NCBI GenBank assembly: GCA_003427395.1
Contig: BFEA01000742.1
Span: 180,772-206,254, forward strand
Direction of reading: 5' to 3'
DNA length: 25,483 nucleotides
DNA from: Chara braunii
Lineage: Eukaryota; Streptophyta; Charophyceae; Charales; Characeae
Shown here: piece after piece, positions 18,000 through 25,483 of the stretch
Position numbering within the stretch: position 1 is the stretch's first letter
How the letters are laid out: each line of letters begins with the position of its first letter
The notes under the pieces: generated by a model
The model's input: the letters and a program-made list of their open reading frames with translations, nothing else
Databases searched by the model: none
What the model was told of the DNA's origin: nothing
Program-made: the position numbers and the translations under genes

Positions 18000-19456
18000 A
18001 GAGTGCAAGTGAGACTGTGCCCTAAGTTGCAGAGTTGTCAGCTATCCGTGTAATGCGTCCTGCCTCGTTGGCAGGGCACGGAAAGAGGATGAAAAGAAAA
18101 CGAAAAAACAAAGACAACCAATAATGAAAGTAGCTGAGTTTCTGGGTAGATGCATTCCTTATCACTGTGCCCTCCGCCATAGTGCAGTGTTGCCTGCAGG
18201 AAAGAGCGTAGGGAAGAGAGGGGGGTGGAGGAAAGGTGAGGTGAAGTGAAACCTGAGGCCGCAGAGGTCCACCAGAGTCGGTCAGGAGAGCGGCAAGAAA
18301 CTTAGTAAATCATACAAGAATAGAGTGGGGAAAGAAAGCGCAAACGAGCCACATTCAAAGGAAGGGAGGACCATAACGTGAGATGTGAAAACAGCACCTG
18401 CTTCCAGACGGGCTTGCAAAAGAGAAAAAGATCTTTACTGAAAGAAAGGTAAAAAAGACAACTGAAAAAAAAAAGAACTTGTAAGGCCCGCCACTTGGCG
18501 GGTGGAAGAGCGACGTTATAAAATTGGGGGGGGGGGGGAAGAGAACACTGACATGAGTCCTCCCTCCACTACTCACCAAATGTGCAAAATGAGAATGAAT
18601 CCTCCGCTAGGACACAGCTAGATACACTGACACTGTTTGTCTTGATGGAGACAAAACTTGCCCTCAGTGATTTCAGGCGCCCTTCTGCCACGAGGGGCGG
18701 GAGGAAGGGACAGTAGCTCGTCAGTTTTTTTTTCCGTTTTTCTTTCAAATAGCTGGGAAAGAAAGACAGAGCGAGGCCATGAATGTGGCCATAAACTCGA
18801 GATAAGTACACCGCGTGGCTAAGAACGACAAGGTCTTGAGATATCAGTCCATGTTTGGTGAGTGCTGCCGTGTACATATCAGTCCATGATTTTTTTCCCA
18901 CCCTTTTTCAAGTTTTTCTTCAGCAGCCCCCCTTTTTCTTCGGCCTGGTGGGGCTACCGCAGGAGTGAAAACGACGTAAAAATAAAAACGAGATAAAAAA
19001 CGCGAAAAGAAAAACTAAGCACGGCCTGCTTTTTGTTCCGTCTGCTGGCAGCTGGTTCAGCACTTCAGTTTTCAAAGTGGATGGTACCCGCTCACTTTCA
19101 GGCTCGGCAAAATGAATTATTTGGATTTCAAAACAGGTCTGGGTGAACTGCTGGTTTAAACAAACTTCTTCGTTCTATTCTGCATTTTCCTCTTTTCCTA
19201 TCCGTCTACTCCTAATACCCCGCTCTCTCTTCTAGAATTCGTAAACCCTGAAGGGCCTAAACCCTCCTATCCTTTTATCCTTCCTACCTATTCCCATTCC
19301 TTCCTAACCCCTACTTTGTTGTTGTTACCAATAAGTCCGAGGCCAGGAATTCCTCCCCGTCTCAACCCGGTAAATACTTTCCCATTCCACTTTTTCCCTC
19401 TGATCTCCATTTGAATGACAACTTGGAACCCTGAATCATAGCCACCTTGTTCTGGC
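18000..19456. other. Unassigned stretch between repeat array and LINE copy 2
   Basis: No gene is supported. It holds a G13 run at 18526-18538, T9 near 18725, and pyrimidine-rich DNA at 19185-19320 that may be the 3' UTR of the minus-strand LINE copy (its 3' end lies somewhere below 19457). AACCCTGAAGGGCCTAAA at 19244-19261 recurs inverted at 24321-24338 with one mismatch. Confidence 0.35.
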
Positions 19457-20122
19457 CTAAGACCTTGTGAGCGAAGCTGTCTTCAGTTCTTGTGCCTGAT
19501 CTGGGTGATGTAAGCTCTGTTTGTGTGTCCTTTTCCATTGCGTTTGGAGATCCATTTTTAGCAGGTTCAGGAAAATCTCCCTTGCTTCCTGCCTGTGCAT
19601 TGGTCTCTTTTCGATGGTGATCTGGCAATGCCACCTCCGAATTGTCCATAGAATGCACTGCCTTATCAACTGAAAGGTGCACTGCTCAAAGGGCTTCCAT
19701 CTCTTTGGGAGGTCATAGCCTGGGAGTAGAGTGCCCCTATTCTCCGGAAATGAAGCCTCTGTGATTTGTCCCCAGAGAGTCTTAGCCTTCTCCCATAGGC
19801 TAACTGCCTCTGGACAGACGAGAAGGCAGTGTAGCATTGTTTCCGCCAAACTTTCCTGAACCTCATCTTGACATACTGTGCATAGTGCATTGGCGAGGTC
19901 CCTCTGTGGTCGCCTTCTACGGTCGTTCAGCCAGTCATTAACTGGTAGCGCCATGTGGGCTATCAGCCACAGAATGCTCCTAACCCGTCCAATGCGTATG
20001 GTGTTGATCTGGCTCCATGGTATCCTGGGAAGCTGCGCTGGTGGTACTCCCACTCTATTCTCCGAGCACTTAGACCGCGTTGCTGCCAGGGGGTAGGACC
20101 GCCTTCTCAAGCAGTAACCCAT
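19457..20122 (-). pseudogene. LINE ORF2 zf-RVT C-terminal fragment (copy 2)
   Basis: Open for 221 codons. RIGRVRSILWLIAHMALPVNDWL aligns with copy 1 KLASLLWLITFCAVPVNLWL. The zinc-binding motif reads LCTVCQDEVQESLAETMLHC then LLVC, and it has a few more residues between the Cys pairs than copy 1. The ending QTQWKRTHKQSL matches QAQWKRTCTKLQSL. It is an isolated fragment of ORF2, separated from the upstream part by stops and frameshifts. Confidence 0.85.
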
Positions 20123-20164
20123 TCGAGTGGTGTAATTTCGGATATTTATTATTTATCCTTCTGG

Positions 20165-20466
20165 CTACCCACAATCTTCCCTGTCTGAGATTCCAGGGGC
20201 CCATTCCCCCGGGTCCACTTCTAAGTCCTCCACCTGGGTGGATGGGCAGAAGATTGTGAACTCCTCTGTTTCCACCACTCTTACTTTGCGCATCTGCCGC
20301 TGTTGAATGGTGATTGGTGTTTTGGATGTCTTATCCAGGAGGCTAGTGGTGCTTTCCGGATTCGTGATGGTATACATGTCTGCATTCAGCCACTCCGTCC
20401 TTACTGACTCCCGGTTCCAAATTCTGAATGCCTCCCATGGTCGATCCTCCTGCTGCCATGTGGCCC
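20165..20466 (-). pseudogene. LINE ORF2 fragment between connection and zf-RVT (copy 2)
   Basis: The frame contains KVRVVETEEF and LEVDPGEW, matching KIRVVEGDRN and LEIDPAEW in copy 1, and it ends at a TGA near 20165. Upstream (to about 20466) the translation WATWQQEDRPWEAFRIW is compatible with copy 1's MWEEWASSREQTQPIEI region. It is broken from its neighbours by frameshifts. Confidence 0.75.
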
Positions 20467-20558
20467 AGTCACCTAGCCCTCATTAAGGTCCCTTTCATAG
20501 CAGTCCTGTCCATTCTTGTGGGATGGATACCAAAAGTTCATTAAGGTTTTCTAACAGT

Positions 20559-21140
20559 CTATGGCTTCCTTATAGTTCCGCTCTGAGTTCCCTGGCTGTC
20601 TTCCCCCTCATCTTGTCCTCCACCTTTGATTTGCCAGACGCCATGCTTCACCCAAGTTTCCCACTTGGTATCTTTTGCTGTAAGAGTGAGCAGCTTGCCT
20701 TGTATATCCCTGATTCTAGGGTTGCAAAAAAGGGGCTGGCGGAGTATTTCCTCCCTCGTGCGCGGCTCTTTAATTCTGGCCGGGAAGATATCTTTCCACA
20801 GCTTGTGAGTTGCCCCCAGTAGGGCGCCTCCCTTAAGCCCTCTGGACTGCCTGCCTATTGACGCTCTTTCTCCTCTGCTGACCTTGGCCCAGTTACTGCA
20901 CATTACCCAGAAAAGCCCTGTCACGTTGGAGGGTGTGCTATACTTAACTAGCTGTTGGATTCGCTCCAGGGCTAGTGGCACCCAGGGCAGCTTCTGATGG
21001 GTGATCAATTTGACAACCCACTTTAGTTGCTGCTCTGGGTCTATGGTACCTAAGCCCCCTTCGTACAGGTGACATGTTTCCACTCCACTTTCGAAATGAA
21101 GTGGGGCTTATTTGGGTTGGATGTCCACATCGCCAGACCA
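20559..21140 (-). pseudogene. LINE ORF2 connection fragment (copy 2), at the inversion junction
   Basis: The frame 21083-20559 has GGLGTIDP, LPWVPLAL, GLFWVMCSNW, LWKDIFPARIKEPRTREEIL and QPLFCNPRI, each matching copy 1. Upstream, in a second frame, MWTSNPNKPHFISKVEW (about 21130-21070) matches copy 1 LWTGNPDKQHFIHKVAW, so one frameshift lies near 21075. Homology stops at about 21140, where the plus-strand ORF1 begins. Confidence 0.85.
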
Positions 21141-21470
21141 TGATGCAGAATCATTTTTGGGTGCAGTTCAACAATCTGTCCGAAGGAATGCACAGTTTCG
21201 TCCAGAGAAGGTTGTCATCAGACAAGTACCCAAATAACCCCATTATCGACTGGCTCCTAGCTAATCCGGACATCCTCGCACTCGCCCACGACTCCAGGGT
21301 AGCATGTCTGGAAGTTACATCAGGCGCACCGCCAAAATTGCCGGAACAAAAAAGAACGAGCAGTGACTCAACGTTTTTGTCTCGACCAAAACCAACGCCT
21401 TCTGCTTTAAATGCAGGGGGAGGGGTCATCTGGGGTCAAACTGCCCGCAGATGGGTGTAGGCAGCAAGCA
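21140..21470 (+). pseudogene. LINE ORF1 start with CCHC zinc knuckle (copy 2, inverted part)
   Basis: From ATG at 21140 the frame reads a compact segment (MMQNHFWVQFNNLSE, then FVQRRLSSDKYP and DSRVACLEV). A frameshift near 21395 leads to a perfect zinc knuckle CFKCRGRGHLGSNC at 21403-21444 (C-x2-C-x4-H-x4-C). A knuckle of this type is typical of plant L1 ORF1 proteins, which bind the LINE RNA. The segment begins exactly where the inverted ORF2 part ends, so it may be 5'-truncated. Confidence 0.75.
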
Positions 21471-21639
21471 GACAACACAGTGACAGTCGATGCTCGCCGA
21501 GTGTGACAACAAACCAGGAGTATAGTACATCAACTCAGCGCAGTACCGGGGATGGGTTTTGATTCTTGAATGATAATCTCGAGAATCCAAGGTGGGTGTG
21601 GGTCCTAAAAGGAACTCTAGTCTGACACCAGACATCTAC

Positions 21640-22981
21640 CCTCCCTACGACAGCCGGTGGAGGCCGACAGAAGCCAGGAGAATGGAAGAAAAGGATACGG
21701 GGTTCCTGACCAAGCCTATGATCAACGAATCAACCATACAGGATGACAAGCACATAATTTACACTATGGAAGAGCTGCACCAAATTGGACGGACAGCAGA
21801 GCAAGCACTCCTGTCCGGAATCCGCAGCGAAGCCAGAAGGAAAGCACAGAGGGCCTCCAACAGGAGCAGGGTGAGAATATGGAGTGTGATGGGGGGGGGA
21901 GGGCCAGAGCTCGAGCCCCTCCCTGAAAAGGAAGGCACAAACAGGACTCGGAGGGAACGACCCTACAGGGTCAGCAAGTGAAAAGATCACAAACGGGACG
22001 GAATCCAGCAGACCGAAGGAAGCCAGACACCCAAGCCATATTCCTCAAGTACTGCGCAGGGAGGAGGAAAGGGTCAGCAAGAGGGAACGGAAGGCAGCAG
22101 CCCGGAGGGAGACAGAGGAAGCTCCAACGGGGAACAGCTCGGAGGGTAAGGGGGAATGCAAGACAACTATGCGGAGCCATGGACCTATGACGAAGCAGGA
22201 GATAAAGTACGCAGAGAGGGATTAGGGTGGGCACTCATTGCAAGGCTCAGATTCAGAGGAATCATCTGAAGAAGAAGATTGGGAGGATGAATACGATGGG
22301 GAAAACGACACATTGGAGCGGTGGGTAGAATTCATGCAGCAGCTGGAATCGGGGCGTAAAGTTGAATGTGAGGGGAGGTTGGCTCACCACAAACACCTAC
22401 GAAACCTGCAGCACGCCACACAAGCAGCAGAAGACATCACATCAGGAAATCGTTACAATCTGCTAAAGCGGGAGCAAGAAATAAACGAGTGCTACGCAGA
22501 ACAATACTCACGCAAGACCCGGCCCACCAAGAACAAAATACGCATTCAGGAGGAAGAATACAACAAATGTTTCCAGTGGCCAAACACCTACCATCACCGG
22601 GACATCAAACACAGCAACCGAAAGCGCAAGACACAGACAGCTGAATAACAGGAAAGCAAGGCGGAAGAAGCACAGAGCTCGGAAACCGAAGAACGGACAG
22701 AGGCAGCAGAGGAAGGATCCAAGGAGGACATGCAGAGGCAGGCAGTGATTCTGGAGGCCCAAGTCAACGCGCTGAAGGACCAGAACCGGGAAATTGAGGA
22801 AGCAACGATTAACCTGCAGAATATAGCGCAGGGTCATCAAAAGGAGATAGAAGCAGCAGCGAGGTTGGATGCGAAGAACGGAGCGAAGCAAAGGGTGATA
22901 CTCCCATGTAGGTGGAACGAGGAGCATTCAGACTGGGATGTTGCAATCCACCATTGCTCCAGCTTATTACAGCTGAAGTGA
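21640..22981 (+). pseudogene. LINE ORF1 central charged and coiled-coil region
   Basis: The frame 21592-21981 is followed, after a shift, by 22238-22981. The latter is interrupted by one TAA at 22646-22648 but continues in the same frame. It encodes an acidic stretch (SDSEESSEEEDWEDEYD), a long charged segment, and from about 22730 a likely coiled coil (QAVILEAQVNALKDQNREIE). This fits the multimerising part of an ORF1 protein. Neighbouring ORF1 pieces upstream (zinc knuckle) and downstream (C-terminal domain) support it. Confidence 0.6.
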
Positions 22982-23369
22982 ACGCCTGCTCAGGGAAAGA
23001 CCTTCTGAACTCAATCGCGGAGGAGATCCCAACTCAAGCCTTTGTTCTGGGAGGCCGAAAGGAAGCTGCAGCGGAAGGGATGGATACCGGAGGGGAGGAC
23101 ACGGCACCAGACTTCAGAGTCTTTTCAGACCGATCTTGCTGCACCTACAGGACACAGCAGTCCTGAAGGGGGACCTTAACTGGATGTCGTGGCAGGTGGT
23201 GGAAACAATACCGTACGGTTTACTAGGGGGGGAGGTGGCGACCGAGTGGGTGGCTAGAAGCACAGCAATAGCAGTAAAAATGGACGCTTTTGCATGGAAG
23301 CCGGAGTTCTTGGAAAAGAAGATTGCGCCAGACTCCACAGGGACAGACCTGGCATCGCTGGGATCTTGA
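22982..23369 (+). pseudogene. LINE ORF1 C-terminal domain (copy 2, inverted part)
   Basis: Frames 22912-23166 and 23136-23369 together match the ORF1 tail of copy 1 at 6935-7110: GDLNWMSWQVVETIPYGLLG against GDQEWKPWELICKIPFQLLG. A frameshift near 23140 separates the two halves. The TGA at 23367 is the probable end of ORF1. Confidence 0.65.
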
Positions 23370-23410
23370 ATTTCCGAATCAAGGGAGAAGCTCTAGGTAA
23401 CCCTGTCTCA

Positions 23411-23604
23411 TCCCTGTGGAGCACAGAGGGGAAGGGAAGCAAGGGAAGAGAATGAGGGTAGAGAAAGCAAGCGAGCGAACACCGGAGTTAAAAATAACAT
23501 CATGGAATCCCCGTGGAACACCGAGGGGAAGGGAGGCAAGGGACGAGAATGAGGGTAAATAAAGCAAGCTAGCAAACACCGGAATTAAAAATAACATCAT
23601 GGAA
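23411..23604 (+). repeat. 97-bp tandem duplication at the ORF1/ORF2 junction
   Basis: 23411-23507 and 23508-23604 are adjacent copies of the same 97 bp, with a few substitutions. Each runs from TCCCYGTGGARCAC to AAATAACATCATGGAA, so the start of the endonuclease frame (ITSW) is present twice. Without the extra unit, the ORF1-to-endonuclease distance matches copy 1. Confidence 0.9.
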
Positions 23605-23661
23605 CGTGAACTGTTTGGCAGGGATCCTAGACAATCAGGATAAGTGGAGCAACATCACCAA
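23590..23661 (+). pseudogene. LINE endonuclease N-terminal stub
   Basis: The frame reads ITSWNVNCLAGILDNQDKW, then SNITK and a TAA. It matches copy 1 CSWSVNGLASVLDNPIKW, so the catalytic Asn of WNVN is included. The homology ends at 23661, where ATAAGGACCTG begins. Confidence 0.8.
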
Positions 23662-23707
23662 ATAAGGACCTGTTTTTATAATTAAATTAAAAAAAAAAAA
23701 AAAAAAA
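23662..23707 (+). mobile_element. Truncated retroposon tail with poly(A)
   Basis: ATAAGGACCTGTTT (23662-23675) is identical to the 3' end of retroposon B copy 2 (13178-13191) and is likewise followed by T/A-rich DNA and poly(A) (A19, 23689-23707). Only about 27 bp of body are present, so this is a severely 5'-truncated copy or a template-switch joined to the LINE end. Confidence 0.6.
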
Positions 23708-24726
23708 GAAGGTGCAGCACCAAGGGTTCAGGGCAAAGAGACAGGAATGGTGTGGATTGTGAGGTGAAGGGTGGGACTCCTGTTGTCAATTTGTCACTAT
23801 AGCACGGAATAGGAAAGAATGCTGCACAGAAAGGGAGCCGGCTGCGTGGTCACATCATGCTCTCAGCAACCGCAAGTAGCATTCCTTTTAGCATAAAGTT
23901 AGATAGAAAGTCATCATTGGGATATGCCCAGGGGGTTGGGGACGACAAAGAAAAGGCTCTTACGGATGACTGAGGGCATACTCCGACTAGGCTCTGGACA
24001 TGATTGCATCCAGATAGAGCCAGGGCCAGCTGCAACTGCAGTCAGATACATCCGGAAAATTCCTAGGGTGAGTACGCTCTGAATGAGCTTGATATTGAGA
24101 GACACAAGGTCATGTAGACTTTGTGTGGTCGGCAGCCTTCAAAGCTCAAACCGATTGACTACTGAAGCAGGTTTCGGTGCTCAGTCTCGCCCCCCCCCCG
24201 CCCGATGGCTTCCTAGACATTCAGTTTGCGTGGGAAAACCCTGAAGCCTACCCATACGATCTACATACACGAGACAATGACTCTGAATGAACCTATTTAG
24301 GATTTATGTTTTAGGGCCTTTTTAGGCCCTTTAGGGTTACACCTGTAGCTTGCGAGGGCTCGAAACCTGAACCTCTGGTTACCAATATGCTTTTCTGCAC
24401 CAGCCCTTTGGGGCTGCTTCAGCACCAAGTTTCTCTTCCTCTTTCCAGAGCCCTTCCAGTAATCTCCGTTGCCCTAATACTACCAAACCGTTGCTGTCGC
24501 TGACATTTTGGCACTCTAGTTCTTTTCCAAATTTTTGAGCGAGTACACTAGCAGGACTCTATGCTCGCATCACTGGATCAGATCGGGCTCTTCAAGCCCC
24601 CCCACTCCTCACCTGATGATGTGTTCCATCCACTGGGGAGTAGGAGAAGAGGGAGGAGAACAACTGCTATCTTGATGAGAAAGGGTAGTAGGAGAAAAGG
24701 TCTCTGCCTAAAATACAACAGAGCAA
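23708..24726. other. Unassigned stretch
   Basis: No gene is supported. TTTTAGGGCCTTTTTAGGCC with following TTTAGGGTT (24311-24338) is telomere-word-like and palindromic. On the minus strand, GGTTTCGAGCCC near 24360 resembles a tRNA B box, so 24290-24470 might be a decayed SINE. A C9 run lies near 24191-24199. Confidence 0.35.
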
Positions 24727-24938
24727 TGACTACATTCTTCCCCCGAACATAACGCGCATGCTTTGTTTTTGAGTTTCAAAATTTGAAAAAAAAAATCGAA
24801 CAGAACGCATACGCATTGTATTCGAAATTTCAGGCTATTCGAATAGAACGCATATGCGTTGTATTTGAATAGAACACACCCTATGTGTTGTATTCGTTTA
24901 CAATGCATATGCGTTATGTTCGGGGGACGAAGGTAGTG
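24727..24938. mobile_element. CACTA-like miniature inverted-repeat element
   Basis: Arms of about 38 bp (24728-24765 and the reverse complement of 24901-24938) pair with six mismatches and share a perfect 16-bp core, CCCCCGAACATAACGC. The right end reads CACTAC from outside, the hallmark of CACTA (En/Spm) termini; the left end has GACTAC. CAA occurs next to both ends (24724-24726 and 24939-24941), compatible with a 3-bp target-site duplication. The interior has three to four AT-rich subrepeats around the palindrome AACGCATATGCGTT (24847-24860). There is no coding capacity, so it would depend on a transposase from elsewhere. The C-to-G change at the left tip suggests it is old. Confidence 0.6.
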
Positions 24939-25222
24939 CAAGACCTTACAGAAAGAACAGTGCAAAACTCTAAGAACATGGAAACGAAAAGGGGAAAACC
25001 GGGACTAAACCTGCTGCAACGATTAACAAAAAAAAAACAGGAAATAAATTTAGGCCAAAAGCATTTCTAGACCCTCGTCTCTTTTTCCTTAAACCACCTG
25101 TCCCTTTCCCAGCTACCTCTTTCAGCCAGACCTGTTACCACGGTGCAAAATTGAGGTTCTGAGGGAAAAGGAAGAAATAAATGTTTTGCAAAGACTAGCG
25201 CAGTAGTGTTTATATAAGTAAG
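24939..25222. other. Unassigned stretch
   Basis: No gene or repeat structure is seen. The minus-strand and plus-strand open frames here are short. Confidence 0.35.
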
Positions 25223-25288
25223 GCTGTTGCCAACTTTAGTTATTATTACTTTATTGCTGTTGCCAAATTTAGTTATTATTACTTTATT
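25223..25288 (+). repeat. 33-bp tandem duplication
   Basis: Two adjacent 33-bp units (25223-25255 and 25256-25288), starting GCTGTTGCCAA and ending TTATTACTTTATT, differ at one base. Confidence 0.9.
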
Positions 25289-25330
25289 ACTTGTTAAGTT
25301 ATTAATGAATTATACATTGTTTCCCTAGGC

Positions 25331-25423
25331 TGGACCACCGCCGGGCCGGGCGGGGCCGGGGCGGTCCGCCCCGGAAATCCAGGCGGCCCCAAAACCCAGC
25401 AGGGAATTTTTTTTTTTTTTTTT
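25331..25423. other. GC-rich block followed by T17
   Basis: GCCGGGCCGGGCGGGGCCGG and neighbouring GGGGCGGTCC form G runs and partial inverted repeats (GGACC...GGTCC). The block is followed by AAACCCAGCAGGGAA and T17 (25407-25423). On the minus strand this is a poly(A) before GC-rich DNA, the opposite order to the U6 chimera at the window start. The origin is unknown. Confidence 0.4.
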
Positions 25424-25483
25424 GAAGGCAGGGTTTTGCTACGCTACCCTAGAGGACCCCGAATCTGCAATAAAAAAGTGAAC

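Larger units (their letters stand above)
19457..23661 (-). mobile_element. LINE copy 2, same family, 5'-inverted and inactive
   Basis: Two segments of one LINE family lie head to head. From about 21140 down to 19457 the minus strand carries the ORF2 part after the RT core, through thumb/connection to zf-RVT. From about 21140 up to 23661 the plus strand carries ORF1 and the first codons of the ORF2 endonuclease. The endonuclease remainder and the RT core are absent. This is the layout left by twin priming: the 5' segment is inverted, its 5'-most end meets the 5' end of the 3' segment, and an internal part of the RNA is lost. Two independent insertions are the alternative. All reading frames are broken, and no poly(A) is evident at the 3' end. 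Confidence 0.75.

Noticed and set aside
21151-21429. Extension of the minus-strand LINE ORF2 beyond 21140
   Set aside because: Some residues (LLWTKLCIPSD) loosely resemble copy 1, but the plus strand here encodes ORF1 with a perfect CCHC knuckle, so the minus frame is most likely a shadow.

Overview
The window looks like intergenic or intronic DNA from a streptophyte nuclear genome. This is inferred from L1-type LINEs whose RT is followed by a zf-RVT zinc-binding domain, a tRNA-derived SINE, a U6 snRNA-like sequence, plant-type TTTAGGG motifs, many poly(A)/poly(T) tracts and very sparse coding. A charophyte such as Chara is my guess for the organism; that is not proven by the sequence. Nothing prokaryotic (operons, Shine-Dalgarno sites, CRISPR) is visible.

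Layout. 1-217: a minus-strand U6 snRNA-like copy joined to a GC-rich segment and a 30-nt poly(A). 220-1640: non-coding DNA with short tandem duplications. 1717-2096: a possible minus-strand exon. 2617-2832: a complete tRNA-derived SINE with a perfect 11-bp target-site duplication. 2844-5850: mostly unassigned. 5851-6049: an element bounded by a perfect 18-bp inverted repeat. 6618-6775 and 13056-13215: two diverged copies of a second retroposon family. About 6865-12050: plus-strand LINE copy 1, with the end of ORF1, an endonuclease with all catalytic motifs, an RT broken by a stop and frameshifts, and a zinc-binding C-terminus. 12056-13004: degenerate sequence with telomere-like repeats and a poly(A). 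13955-14770: ACCC/GGGT-rich repeats with a strong G-quadruplex candidate. 14853-17027: a minus-strand open frame for a large acidic, internally repeated protein of unknown function, the best host-gene candidate. 17201-18420: diverged repeats upstream of it. About 19457-23661: a second copy of the same LINE family in which an ORF2 3' half (minus) and an ORF1-to-endonuclease half (plus) meet head to head at about 21140, as expected from a twin-primed 5' inversion. 24727-24938: a CACTA-like miniature inverted-repeat element. 25223-25423: a 33-bp tandem duplication and a GC-rich/T17 block.

How the parts relate: the LINE family (CCHC ORF1 protein, APE-type endonuclease plus RT in ORF2) is the likely source of the machinery that made the poly(A)-tailed passengers: the U6 chimera, the SINE and the second retroposon family. 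Every LINE copy here is defective. The host open frame and the possible exon at 1717-2096 share strand, composition and splice phase, so much of the window could be one very long intron filled with transposons; this is speculative.
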